From Laburnicola sp. R22_1 (lineage: Eukaryota; Ascomycota; Dothideomycetes; Pleosporales; Didymosphaeriaceae), in contig JACONQ010000011.1 of the NCBI GenBank assembly GCA_014281115.1, positions 2,480,001 through 2,544,000 on the forward strand: 64,000 bases of DNA, written 5' to 3'. The position numbers and the translations under genes are program-made. Below the pieces are notes generated by a model. That model was not told where the DNA came from and did no database searches. It was given only the letters and a program-made list of their open reading frames with translations. The first letter of the stretch is position 1. Each line of letters opens with the position of its first letter. This document shows, piece by piece, positions 37,049 through 48,133 of this stretch.

Positions 37049-37115
37049 CCAATACTTTTCACAACACAAATTTGGCGTATGAGATTATGTAGGGGATTTA
37101 CGGGTAAAGGATTTG

Positions 37116-37205
37116 CAGGCGGGGACTCGCCGGCAGAGATACGCGGGCAGGGACTCGCCGGCAGAAGTACATGGGCAGGGGATCGGCGGGCAGGGATGCG
37201 CGGGC
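37116..37205 (+). repeat. Short GC-rich minisatellite
   Basis: Three imperfect tandem copies of a ~29-bp unit, GGCAGGGACTCGCCGGCAGA followed by eight or nine variable bases. All three reading frames stay open across it, which explains the overlapping frames here. Confidence 0.55.
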
Positions 37206-37887
37206 ACCTTCGCACATGCTGCATTCCAACGTCACCCGCCAACAACAACCTCCCGCGCATTAAACTCATCGAGGTCGGAGGTTGGAAATTTGTTAGGGTT
37301 CGATGCTGCAAGCCAAACGTTGCGCGTGCGTCGAGGTCAAGAGTAGATTGCGGCGCCGCGTCTCACAATCAGAGTTGTCTACCGCCTGTAGTGACTGACG
37401 CGGATGATCCGTCCGCGAAGCTCATCGTTGTTGGGAACATAGATGCGATTGTTGACGAAAAGCAGGTCGTTGCGAATCGTACAACGGGCCAACTCTATCC
37501 GGACTCCGGCTTTGATGAGGTCGAAGGGCAGGCGGCGTGCGTTCGAACGGACAGCTTTAAACAGTAGCTGTAAGTCTTTGTCAGGAGTTGCTTGGTCTGC
37601 TAGTGTGGGCGAGGAGAGGGCACACCCGAGCTGTGATGAGGCAAGTTATCTCGTAGACACAAACGTCAGCCCGCTCGCAACATGTGAAAGTAAGACGCCG
37701 ATGCCCGGACAGGATCACCAAGACTCTAAAGAGGGCAGACTTGATGACAGGCCCGATAATTCAGAGTCTCCAGGATTATTTCGTGATGCTTTTAAACCCT
37801 GTGATTATAATCCTAGGAGTCTAGGCTCCCGCGCGAGCAAGTACGACTCCGCAACAAACATAGAGCCTTCCGTACCAAATTAAGTGC
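37206..37887. other. Intergenic, nothing recognised
   Basis: Normal-GC sequence with overlapping open frames (37079-37567, 37443-37883) that have biased composition and no recognisable motif. No gene is supported. Confidence 0.4.
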
Positions 37888-38349
37888 ATGAGTAAGCTTG
37901 TCGCAGCTACGCAGATGAGCCAGATTTCCGGCACTACTTGGCCATTATCAGACGCTCAACTGTCAGAATTCCTCCTGCCACTAGTTACAGAAATGCCTCT
38001 TCCAGCGAACTTAGTTCGCAAATCGTTCTACACATTGCTTCCTGGTCCGCTAAACGTGCTAGAACTGGATTCGGAACACTGCACCCAAAGCCTCTCTGAA
38101 CTTAAAGAATCAGCTGCGAATTTCGCAGCCGTCGTCCTTCAACGGGTCGTCTGGCCACTCCTTATGTTGAGAGACGGGTCGACCAAAACTCATTTTGTTT
38201 TTGGAAGTGAAGGAGAGCGCCCGCTATTCCTAGAAGCCACTATATCGCCGCTCGGTTCATGCAAGGTAGTGCACATTAATGTCAGTCATTCCACGTGCTC
38301 GGATCCTCCAGTAACTGACCCTGGCATACTCACAAAACAGAGGTACTAG
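37888..38349 (+). CDS. Hypothetical protein, 153 residues (doubtful)
   Basis: A single open frame from ATG to stop encoding 153 residues with mixed hydrophobic and polar composition (for example FAAVVLQRVVWPLLML near its centre). I recognise no family, signal peptide or repeat. It is the longest frame on either strand in this interval with ordinary amino-acid composition, but it could be chance or part of a decayed gene. No neighbour suggests a role. Confidence 0.25.
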   Translation: MSKLVAATQMSQISGTTWPLSDAQLSEFLLPLVTEMPLPANLVRKSFYTLLPGPLNVLELDSEHCTQSLSELKESAANFAAVVLQRVVWPLLMLRDGSTKTHFVFGSEGERPLFLEATISPLGSCKVVHINVSHSTCSDPPVTDPGILTKQRY

Positions 38350-39454
38350 AGCAATCGTTGCACGTCCAACGACGGGGCTGCATAGTGGCGATCTCGACCT
38401 CCTGAATTTCGAGGACTCATTCCGCGTGTAGCGAGGCGGGATCCAAACGTTAAGATGCGGAGAGATAGAGCTGTTGAGCAGAATCCTTAGTGTCGCCATA
38501 TTATCGGTACGTATCGCGACATAGAAAAAGAGGTGGAGAGGTGGAGCAGAGATAAACAAGTATACAGTTACAGAGTCTAAGAGGAGGGGTCTCTGCGAGG
38601 TAAGAGTGAACAGAGAGGAGCGAGCCTGTCACTGCCTCTCACAATTGCACCTTCACCTTCACTTAAGCTTATATCTTCTTTCTTGTCAGTACATCCGTCT
38701 TGAACTCACGTTAGTAAATGCCCTCAGAACCTATCATCATATTATGCATTAATATACTCGATTCCTCAACTTCCTAGGTGGTATAAATTCACTCCTAATG
38801 TCTAGGCCATCTCACTACAAGTGTGGTATGGAAGACTCTTTAGTAAATCCATTAAAAGCACATTCAGCTAGAGCTTTACCTAGGAAAGGCATACAGGTTA
38901 TCCGATCCACTAATTAACAGGAAATTTCCCGATACTTTTATAAAATCAAGTCCACGTACCAGCCCGCTTAGCTCGAACGCCCAGAATGTCAGAGGATTCT
39001 TAGCAACAATAGAAGGATCTTTCTTAGCAGGAATTGCCCCTCGTCGTCAATCAACACCTCTGACCTCAACCACCACCACTTCCCCAATTATCAATCAAAC
39101 AATCTCCTTATATCTGAGCGCAACGACGACGCTCGCATCCGCGCCCCTGGCGGATGGGACGACTCTCTCTACGATTAACCTGGGGAGTCTAACACCGCCC
39201 GCCAACGCCGCGCCGACCTGCCCAGCAACGCGCCTGTGCCTGAAGAACCGTCGCGGAGCACCTATCATACTTTGCGCTCCACTCAAAAATAATTAATTAT
39301 TCTGTCTAGCTGTTGGGCCCCTTGGGTTAGTTTTGCTCCTTCTTTGGCTAAGCTCGCTTACCTTCTTGGCACCAAACATTTGCTTCTTAGGCCCGAAGGT
39401 AACTTCGTAGGCTTGTATCTAAAAACTCCACTATGGAGTTGACACCTCAATCAA
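38350..39454. other. Intergenic, nothing recognised
   Basis: About 1.1 kb without a supportable gene. Its composition becomes slightly more AT-rich in the middle. Only very short frames are present. Confidence 0.45.
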
Positions 39455-39760
39455 CGTACTATTTCACTTGGCTATATGCTCCCATTCAACACTATCCTTA
39501 GGATTTTTTCTAGCCATTCGATAGAGCGTACGGTCTTCTCTTATTGTAGTTGTTCTTGGGCGCCCACTGTGTGGCAGGTCCTGCGTAATTCCATGACGTT
39601 TCCAGCGGGCGATAGAAGTGCTGCGCCAGATCAGCCAGATTCCAACCATCTTGCCGCTTCTCAAGGATATCAACGCGCTGGGCGTCTGTTAAACGGACTC
39701 CGCGCTTTCGATTGCCGGTAATTTCTTGTAGAGGCGATCGCTTTTCGTGGAGTTGCGGTG
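39455..39760 (-). pseudogene. Relic of a Tc1/mariner transposase amino terminus
   Basis: Minus-strand translation gives EITGNRKRGVRLTDAQRVDI then LEKRQDGWNLADLAQHF, a first helix-turn-helix. After a frame change comes SIARWKRHGITQDLPHSGRP, then RTTTIREDRTLYRMARKNPK. The HSGRPRTTT block is the GRPR-type linker between the two DNA-binding subdomains of Tc1 transposases. The catalytic DDE domain is absent, and I find no terminal inverted repeats around it. It is a fragment only. Confidence 0.6.
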
Positions 39761-40578
39761 GTGAAAAGTCGCGTTCGACGTGTTGGTGTTGCTGGGTGGG
39801 CCGTGCGGAGCGACGCGTACAAACTTTTGAACTAGTACTGTATCAAGCGCCCAGCGTCCTGTGCAGTCGCGCCTGGCGCGTACTGGGCCCCGCGCGTCCA
39901 GCGCGCTGTCATGTGACCTGCTAGTGTGCCAGGCCGTCACAGGTTCCGCATGACGGTCAGGAATTTCAAAATTGGCCTCTGCAATATTTTGGTCGTGATC
40001 ACTGTGATGTAGGAGCGATGTCTGGGCCAGGAAACCGTAATTGTCACCTTCTTCTAAGCGCTTTGTCTTGACAGCCTAAAGTAGACGTAGCACGCCATGT
40101 TGGCAGGTGGCCCTGGGCACCTCGGAAGGAACCGTCAGTGTGTTTACATGACGTAATGTACGCTAGTACTAGTTCGTCCGTACTTAGCTGAGATCTCCCT
40201 CAGAGATCCGCCATCAATCTTACACTCTACTTTCTACACGCCATACAAACGACCAATGTGCGTACAGGATGTAATATCGAGCGCTTGTTGTCCATCCCAT
40301 CGAGTGCTTGCGACAGTAAGCTGTGCATTCGAGGCAAATGGCGGAGCGGCACAGTAAGCCACCAATAATGATAAGCAAGGAGCAGTCTTCGGTTGGAACA
40401 CTACCATTGGGTGTCTTGCCAACGCTATCCCGGTCTTTCCGTCAGGCACCGTCACTTGTGCAGCACATGTCTGGATTGCATTCATGTAAGCCTCCTTCAT
40501 GGTGACATTGATAAGGGATGCGACGGAGGCGTCCCTTGCTCGCCCGTTCGCTCGGCCCTTCTTCCGTTTGCTGCCCGT
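39761..40578. other. Upstream region of the Zn(2)Cys(6) gene
   Basis: About 820 bp of normal composition with no recognisable gene; it presumably contains the promoter of the factor that follows. An in-frame extension of that gene reaches back to 40393 but lacks domain features. Confidence 0.4.
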
Positions 40579-41242
40579 ATGACGGTATTGACCGCCAACA
40601 TGGAGGCATCTTCGACAGCCAAAGTAACCACCAGCTCCTCCGCCACCAGGCGGCAGTCCTGCGACCGATGTCACGGGCAGAAACTACGTTGCACTCACAC
40701 TGGAGACAACAACACGGGTGTATGCAACAGATGTCTCCGGCAGGGCACGCAGTGCGTCTACAGCTTCAATCTCCCAAAGGGACGGCCCAGCATGTATCGT
40801 GTGACCAACGCCTCCTCGGTTCCCGCTGCCGCTAATACCGGCGCTGCCGCGACCTCATCTCGGCCAGTCACTCGTTTGCCTCCCACGCCTGTCCGGTCGG
40901 TTACATCGCCGCTCCAAGAGGCGCGAAACCAGCAGCATCATCACCATCACCAGCAGCACCATAGCCGTGATATCCAGCAAGACCTCCAAACGGCCATCGA
41001 CGGCCACCTCCACACCATCAACACGGGCATCCTAAAGGACACCGTCACGGCACCGATTGATCTCGAAAATGGGCTTGGCTCCGACCACGCCACATCCCTT
41101 CTGGGGCCGTTGTGGCCATGGCTTGACGCCTCCGACGACCTCATGATCCTGGACAGTGGAGACGAGCCAGCACCCTCAACTTTTGGTCTGCACACGCTCG
41201 TCGACGATGCAGCTTCGCTGCACCAATTCGATTTGGCATTTG

Positions 41243-41332
<90 letters not shown>

Positions 41333-42234
41333 CCACCTGCCCCCCCACCCCTTCGCAGCAGCATCTCAGCGGCTCAACTGCCCCCTCAAGCAGTTCTTCC
41401 ATCCCTGCCGCCGCGATCGCTGAGCTCTCCCAATTGACGACTCGACTGCATCCCTTGCACCACGCCAGCAGAGCCATTGCCGAGATGATGGGCACCTCTG
41501 TACAGGCCATGGACCCCACGCAAGCACGCTCTTGCACACTCCTCGACGACGCGACTTTTAAAACGGTCATTACTTGGCTGATACAAGTCTCGGCCGGTAA
41601 GACGCCTTCAATCCGCATGGAGCCACAGGCCTCGACCGTCAAGCCTGAAGGTGTGGCCAGTACGCTACTGGATGCTTTCTCCTCTTCCCGTTTATTACTG
41701 ACTGTTCTGTACTCTCTGCCTAGCGAAGCAAAAAGATCCCCCATCGCATTACCTGAATCCGCCCCCACCTCCTCCAACACTGCTCACAGTGGCGCATCCT
41801 ACTTTGAGCAGCTCCCAGCCCGAGCATCGCACATCTCCCTAGACCCATCTGGGCAATACCTCAACGCCGTCATCTGCCCACTGGTTATTGCTTGTCATAC
41901 CATGCTTCTTAGCATCTACCTTGCCGTTCTCACGCCTGTTCAACACCAGCAAGATCAACGAGAACGCCACCAGTCCGCCGCCGGCCACAACCCCAACCAA
42001 CGATTATCGGATTTTCGCCTCGCCTTGATTGTGCAATTTTGCTCCTACTTCATCGAGCAGCAGTGTCAGGCTGTTGGCTCATACATGTCAAAACTGACAC
42101 TGACTGCGAAGGATTTGCCTATCCCGGATGTCCCGGGTTTTGCGGCGGTGCCGGATGGTCAGGGGCCCATGGAAATGTTGGAGACTGAGGTTAGACAAGT
42201 GATCTCGCAGCTAAGGCACACAATGCACTTTTAG
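40579..42234 (+). CDS. Zn(2)Cys(6) transcription factor, AflR-like
   Basis: Fungal binuclear-zinc-cluster regulator, nuclear. 551 residues from the ATG at 40579; a second in-frame ATG at 40600 is equally possible, and the frame is open upstream to 40393. The cluster is Cys28-X2-Cys31-X6-Cys38-X10-Cys49-X2-Cys52-X6-Cys59 with basic residues between (GQKLRC), followed by the GRPSMYR linker. The arrangement near the amino terminus with a long Ser/Thr/Pro/His-rich middle and a helical C-terminal half resembles AflR-type regulators of secondary metabolism. Residues ~223-250 are a perfect Asn-Ser alternation. It lies 4.2 kb beyond the PKS-NRPS stop, so control of this cluster is plausible but not shown. 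No intron is needed. Confidence 0.85.
41247..41330 (+). repeat. (AACAGC)14 microsatellite inside the transcription factor gene
   Basis: Fourteen uninterrupted AACAGC hexamers encode an Asn-Ser run between a DNA-binding amino terminus and the C-terminal domain. Length change in steps of six bases would keep the frame. Confidence 0.95.
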
Positions 42235-42764
42235 GATGATATGCAGCCAAAATTTACCCTACATTATAATAAGCAGCAACCTTTCTCCCGTGACACTATA
42301 CATGTAATGCTGTACTACATCGTCATGACTACTAGGACCCCTGGAACATTTTTCTGTCTTTGCTTCGTCATTTTCTCTATAATGTCCTTTTCTCTTCGAC
42401 CACCAACTTGCATCCTTGGTACTTAGTCCAACCCCTAAGCTCACCGCGACAATATACATCGAGATTCCCCAGAGCCAAGACGGCTTCCACCGACGCTAAG
42501 CGGGCTTTCATCAGAGTGGTAGAAAGATTCCATTCCCGGATAAGAAGAAAGAGACGATCAATCAAGATGGGGAAAATTGAGGTTTGGTACCCGGAAAGGA
42601 CTAAATCTGGTGGCTTATCGCTACGAGATGCATGCAAGGGAGAGCTTTTGTCAGATTTATGCAGGGGGGAGCTATTTTCAGGTACCTCCGACACGAACTT
42701 TAATCAGCTTCCCCAACCAAAATTTAACGCAACATAGATGTTGCAACCACAATGAGCCACTCTT
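42235..42764. other. Downstream of the transcription factor, nothing recognised
   Basis: About 530 bp holding the presumed transcription end of the regulator. Short frames on both strands have no family match. Confidence 0.4.
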
Positions 42765-43190
42765 TGCATAGTGCGGCTTCTGGCTGTGGTTGAGCACGAA
42801 CTTGCGGTCCATGGGAAAGTCGTTCCTAAACACTTTAATCGTTCCGTTAACGAAGATGATATCGCAGACACCGTCGCCGTTGTAATCGGCCAGGTGCAGG
42901 TCCCAACGATGCATGTTCCGCGGCGGCGTCCAGATGAGGCCTTACGCCTCATTTCAGAATGAAGAGCCGTCCGCGACTGACGTCTACCCGAGGTTCCGGA
43001 ACTCGTTCATGCGGCCCGATGAGTGCGTCCCGACATAGTCCTCCCTGCCTTCGTCGTGGCTGATCATGTTGCAATACTTGACGCCGTCGGCCTAGTTCTT
43101 GTACACGCGCATGCGGAACCGGTGCTGGCCACCGGATCTGTCGTGCTGCATGAAGACGTAGTCCTTGCGAGGCCGCTCGCCAAAGTCGCG
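42765..43190 (-). pseudogene. Relic of an FG-GAP/VCBS-repeat secreted protein
   Basis: Minus-strand translation with stops read through gives RKDYVFMQHDRSGGQHRFRM, then YCNMISHDEGREDYVGTHSS, then TSVADG, then MHRWDLHLADYNGDGVCDII. These are consecutive VCBS/FG-GAP blades with a calcium-loop-like DYNGDGVCD. In-frame TAG and TGA codons occur at three or more places, and both ends of the protein are missing. Family members are secreted beta-propeller proteins. This fragment is dead. Confidence 0.6.
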
Positions 43191-43593
43191 GGGCGTATGA
43201 GGTTCCCTCTACATCTTTTACTATGGTTCGTTGCTAAGCTGGCAAAAGAGAAATAGCGAACCGCATCATGCTGTGTCCCGCTAAATACCAGTATAATAAT
43301 GACGCAAGGGGGAAAATGAACGGAAAAGGCCTGAGTGGAATCCGTCAATGCTTCCCTTAACTGCTCGCAGGGGGGGTAATGCCGTCTCACCTCCATCTAT
43401 ATGCCGAAGCACCGCGTGGATGCATATTTCTCCATATGTAACTGTCCATGGGTGTGGTCACTTTCCTTCCTTTTTCAGTTACAGCGATTGCATCGCCTTG
43501 GAACATATACTCGTCATGTCTACTGATTTACACTGCTGCATTGCAGCGTTGCATTGTTGGCATGCTCGGGAGTGCGAAGTGGCATCGGTCAGT
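43191..43593. other. Transition to the AT-rich block, nothing recognised
   Basis: About 400 bp of ordinary sequence ending in an abrupt drop in GC content at about 43600. No gene is supported. Confidence 0.4.
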
Positions 43594-44593
43594 GTTTTAG
43601 TAAATAAAAAAAGTAAGTCTATATAGTATTTAAAATTAGTCGATATAAATTTTAGCTAGCATTTATATAAATTTTAGTCTAAGATTAATATAAATAGTAT
43701 AGGCAAATTTTATTAGAGGATAGATATAAATATAAGTTATTGGGAGGACTTATTGCACTAGTGCTAAAAGGAAATACTTAATAACGATTTATATTTATTA
43801 ATAGATGGATTCTCATTGTTCTATCTACTAAGGAGCGAAGTATATCGCGGGGTATAGAAGCTAGTCCTACATAGGGCTCGCTCCACACATATAGTATTTT
43901 ACAACACGACAGAGGCCTCAATAACTATTAATAGAATACTCGCTCCTCTATACACACCTTCCTGTGATATACCTAAGGCCTTTAAGATTATTAATCCGAC
44001 ATAAGTAATTATTTAATACTATAACTATATAGGTTAATTTAACTCTAGTATTATTAGTTTTTATTTATCTTTTTTATTTATGCTATTTTAAATATACTAA
44101 CTCTAGAAGTTTTATAGAAAAAGTAAAGCTAGACTTTTATATTATACATAGAATAGAATATTTTAAAAGTATATAGAAGCACTTATTCTTTTATTCTATT
44201 TATTATACTATCATTATTTGTTTTTTAAAATATAGTAAATGTACTACTAGAAGTATTATTATTATACTACTTAGTATAAATCTTATATACTTATAAAGTT
44301 ATAATTTTATACTGTAGAATATCTATTTGCTAAAAAAAAGTACTCCTAGAAAATAGTATTTACTTATTTTTTAATTATTATAAATATATTAAAGTGTATT
44401 AGACTATCTATAAAAAAAGTTATTATTATAAATATATTAAAGTGTATTAGAATATCTATAAAAAAATAGTTTATATATACTAGAAAGTCTTTAAGGTAAT
44501 TACTAGCTACTATATAGAAATTATTAGTTTCTATTATTACTAACTATTAAAAAGTTTTAGTAATTACTAATTTTTAAAATATAAACTTATAGT
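43594..44593 (+). repeat. Left copy of ~725-bp direct repeat (carries a solo LTR)
   Basis: Begins TTAGTAAATAAAAAAAGTAA and ends AAACTTATAGT. It matches 50378-51101 in the same orientation with substitutions and small indels. It is longer only because of the 264-bp solo LTR at 43738-44001, which is absent from the right copy and so gives an empty-site control. The ends are not TG...CA, so an LTR identity is unproven. Confidence 0.75.
43738..44001 (+). mobile_element. Solo LTR, 264 bp, target duplication TAAGT
   Basis: The segment begins TATTGGGAGGACTTATTG and ends TTAATCCGACA. Direct TAAGT copies flank it at 43733-43737 and 44002-44006. The expected TG start reads TA, a single G-to-A change of the RIP type. 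The paralogous repeat at 50378-51101 lacks it. It is clearly richer in GC than its surroundings. Confidence 0.75.
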
Positions 44594-44665
44594 ACTAATA
44601 AAAAAGTGTATACTATTGCTTAATATATAAGTTTTTACTATTTACTTTAAAAAACAGTTTCTATA

Positions 44666-45116
44666 ACGTGTTTCATCACCGAGCGGGACATATCACCGAG
44701 CGGGACATATCACCGAGCGGGACATATCACCGAGCGGAACATATTACCGAGCGGGACACTCTAAACCCTATACAAAATCAAGCTTAGTAATATCTCTAGA
44801 ACTACTAATTAGAATTAGCTAAAAAAAATTTAGTAGATTTCTATATATACTAGTATATTATGTTTAAAATATCTAAGCTCTAAGTTTAGCAATTATAGAG
44901 ATACTAAAAGGTAGAGACTAAAAATAAGCTTTCTTTAAATAGCTACTTAATTATATAAGCTAGAGCTTAGATATTCTAGAATTAGTATATTTACTTAGGT
45001 GCAGCTCTGTTATAAACTTTATAGCTAATTCTAATTAGTAGTTCTAGAAATAGAGCTGCTTACTAAGCTTGATTTTGTATAGAGTTTAGAGTGTCCCGCT
45101 CGGTAATAAAACACGT
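44666..45116. mobile_element. pogo-like MITE with a five-unit 17-bp array in its left terminus
   Basis: 451 bp flanked by TA (44664-44665 and 45117-45118). The termini are ACGTGTTT and AAACACGT, extending inward as inverted repeats. The left end carries five tandem copies of the 17-bp unit TATCACCGAGCGGGACA (44674-44758); the right end carries one. Just inside, ACTCTAAACCCTATACAAAA and TTTTGTATAGAGTTTAGAGT continue the pairing, so the whole is a fold-back. It has no coding capacity and must rely on a transposase supplied elsewhere. Confidence 0.85.
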
Positions 45117-45264
45117 TACTAATTCCTAGTATATTGTTTTATATATATCTAAAATTATATATAAACCTGATTACGTAATTTTAAATAAATCTTTACTTAT
45201 AACTAACTTATCAGTTGGTTTATATGTTTATATTTATTAAAAGGTCTACTTTATTCTATATATA

Positions 45265-45447
45265 TGTAAGACCCTGACATGGCTATATGGAGGCTGCCCA
45301 AGGTCACATGACCTCGGTCGGAACAACCTTACGCCTAGCGTCACCCCTTATACCACAGGCTATACGGCTCCTTAGATACAGACACGATGAATGAGACGAA
45401 TTACCTAATTACACACTATTTTTATAGTAATTTCCACCTATCTCACA
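45265..45447 (+). mobile_element. Solo LTR, 183 bp, target duplication ATATA
   Basis: Begins TGTAAGACCCTGACATGG and ends CCTATCTCACA. Identical ATATA pentamers flank it at 45260-45264 and 45448-45452. Its GC content is much higher than the surrounding AT-rich DNA and it shows no RIP-like decay. Confidence 0.8.
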
Positions 45448-47886
45448 ATATATTAGAATTAATTATAAAAATAACTATAATTTAGAATAAGTATAAGTAT
45501 AAAGAAAAGTTATAGTTAAAGTAAATAAAAAAGAGAGCAAACCTAAGATATAAAGCCTAAAGAAACCTAACTATCTAATAAATACTACTAGATAATTTAA
45601 TCAAATTAAAAAAATTGGCTATTTAACTATTTCACAAAAGATGCTAATCTAACTTTATTTATAGTAGTATTATAAAAACTATTATATATAATAAAATAAA
45701 CTATTTACCCAATTTTTAAAGTTTTATGTTTATAGTTTTTATATAAAAGTACTACTAGACTATTTATATTACTATATCTATTACTAATATAACTTTTTAT
45801 AAAAGACTTATTTTATATAGAGACTACTTTATCTTCTCTAGTCTTTGTCTACTTTTTACTACCTATGAATTACTTTGATTTATACTAGTTATTATAAATT
45901 TAATAAGTATTACTATAAAAATATCTACTATATTAATAGTATTTATACTATATAGTTTAAATAGTATAAATATAATTACTAGTAAAATACTCTATATGCT
46001 CTATAGGCTATAAATAGTATAATGTATAAGCTATATAATATCGTGATAACCTTTATACTCTAAATCTAAATAATATTTAATAATAATTATAATTAAAATT
46101 AAAGAATTAATAGAAACCTAGTACATTCTCTATACTTATAGAGTAGCTAATAATATTATATAAAACCTAGACTAAGATAAAAAAGGTATACTAAAAGGCT
46201 TAGCTTATTCTCTAAAATTTAAGTAAACTAACTAAACTATATAGCTAACTAGTCTATATACTAATAAGCTAATTTGATTAAATTTTCAACTTTAACTATC
46301 TAATTAGGCTATATTTCTAACTATTAAAGTACTAAATAAAGGTATTTTACTAATAGAACTTATATATAGTGTATATAGTCTAATAAGAATCTATTTAGCT
46401 AATAGGCCTATCTAACCAACAAGCCTATAGCCTTCCTATTTATAATATAAAATACTACATCTATATATTTCAGTATTTATTTTATCTAAAATACTACCTA
46501 AAGAGTAGCCTAAATTTAAAAACCAAAAAAAAAAAGATATGACATAAATTAAAATAAAGGGTATAAACTAAGTAGTACGCTTTACTATAAGTATAGAAGT
46601 GACTAGTAAAACTAATATAATAAAATATAGTACAACTACTATAGTAACTAAGTACTAAACTAATACTTTTTTAACTAGTACTATTATAAAATATATAATA
46701 AAATATAATATATCTAGTAACTATATATAAAGTATACTCTATACTTATAAAATCTACTAAATTTTTTTCTCTATTTACCTAACTTTTACTATAACTATAA
46801 TTAATAGTGTAACTAGTACTTATATATAACATAGTACTATAACTATGTATTTATATTTAACATTTAAATTCCTTAACTAACCTATTATATATAACTATTT
46901 AGTAGTATTTATATTTTAGCTATTTAGTATAAGACTAATAATACTAATACTAATTTATATAGTAAATAGTAATTATATAAAGCTATTATCTATAGTATAA
47001 GTATACTTTAAAGGCTTACTAAGGGCGAGCCCTAATAAGTACTAGATATATTTTATATTTCACTAGGTTGACTCTGTATAATACTAAAAATAAAGAGAAA
47101 TAAAAAAGATATAAAGGCAGTTTAACTTAAAAAAAAGTACTTAGAAAACTACTAAAAACTAGTAACTACTAAGAAGTAGTAACTACTAAAAATAATAACT
47201 TTTAAAAAGTAGTTAATAAAACTCTTATGGTTTTATCTTGAATAATAAAAAAGAAATAATAGGGTATTTAGTTAGTATATACTATATAGATTACTAACAA
47301 GTAAATATTTAGTATTTAAATTAATAAAGAGCAGTATCTCTTTAAAACTATAGTTATTTTATAAAAGTATAAGTTTATTCATTATATAAAGATATAAAAA
47401 AGAAAACAAGGAAGAGAAAAAGTAAGAGATTTTTATATACCTAAGAAAGTTCCTAATTCGGCCTACCTTTATAAAGGTATTTAGAGAAGAAGAAAACATT
47501 ATATTGTAAGCTAGTAGGTGGCGTAATTAGGGTAGAACAACAAAGGCACTAATAAAGGCTTCTATCTAAAATAACATTACAAAAATAGCAGAGGCGACTA
47601 CTTAGTAAATAAAAAAGGCGTAGAAAGGTAAAGCTAGTACATTAAATAGAAAAACTAGAAAATTTTATAGGTAGTAAAAGTATATCGAGAGGTTGCTTAA
47701 TATTATTTTAAAGGCCTATTTTAATATTTATTTAAAAGCGCACCTAAAGTAAAACAATGGCTAAAGGCTAGTATAGTATATATTTTCTCGTTTTAAAATT
47801 ATTTATTACTAGGTTATAATTTATTTCTAAGGCCCTGACTATATTTATAGCTTTTACTACTTTAAGTATTTAAATAAAAACTTAGG

Positions 47887-48133
47887 TGTTACGGGGCAGG
47901 CAGGTGGGAAGATAGGTGCGCGTAATCAGTGTATTCCCTACGTATGGGCTAACAGTACAGGTCAGGTTATAGACAAGGACGTAGCTTAAGAAGTTTAGCA
48001 CAGAACAGTTACAGGCAGGATTTTAATAGATGCTAGATACGCTAGCGAGCACCCGGTAACTAACTAGGCTAATTAGCGGCTAGTCTACTCGCTTGGCGAC
48101 CTGGTCTGTTTGTACCAGCTCAGCGCCGTGACA
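47887..48133 (+). mobile_element. Solo LTR, 247 bp, target duplication TTAGG
   Basis: Begins TGTTACGGGGCAGGCAGG and ends CAGCGCCGTGACA. Identical TTAGG pentamers flank it at 47882-47886 and 48134-48138. It is GC-rich in an AT-rich setting and differs in sequence from the other solo LTRs here, so it represents another retrotransposon family. Confidence 0.88.

Noticed and set aside
37079..37883. Several overlapping frames of 77-162 residues
   Set aside because: They overlap in three frames over a GC-rich minisatellite and have biased composition, so they are likely chance.
41156..41437. Plus-strand frame with Ala-Thr repeats
   Set aside because: Another frame of the same hexamer repeat within the transcription factor.
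40947..41780. Long minus-strand frame with a poly-Leu run
   Set aside because: Antisense of the transcription factor gene; the run is the (AACAGC) repeat read on the other strand.
44674..44758. Regular short repeats resembling a CRISPR array
   Set aside because: Units are directly abutting 17-mers without spacers and lie in a fungal transposon terminus.
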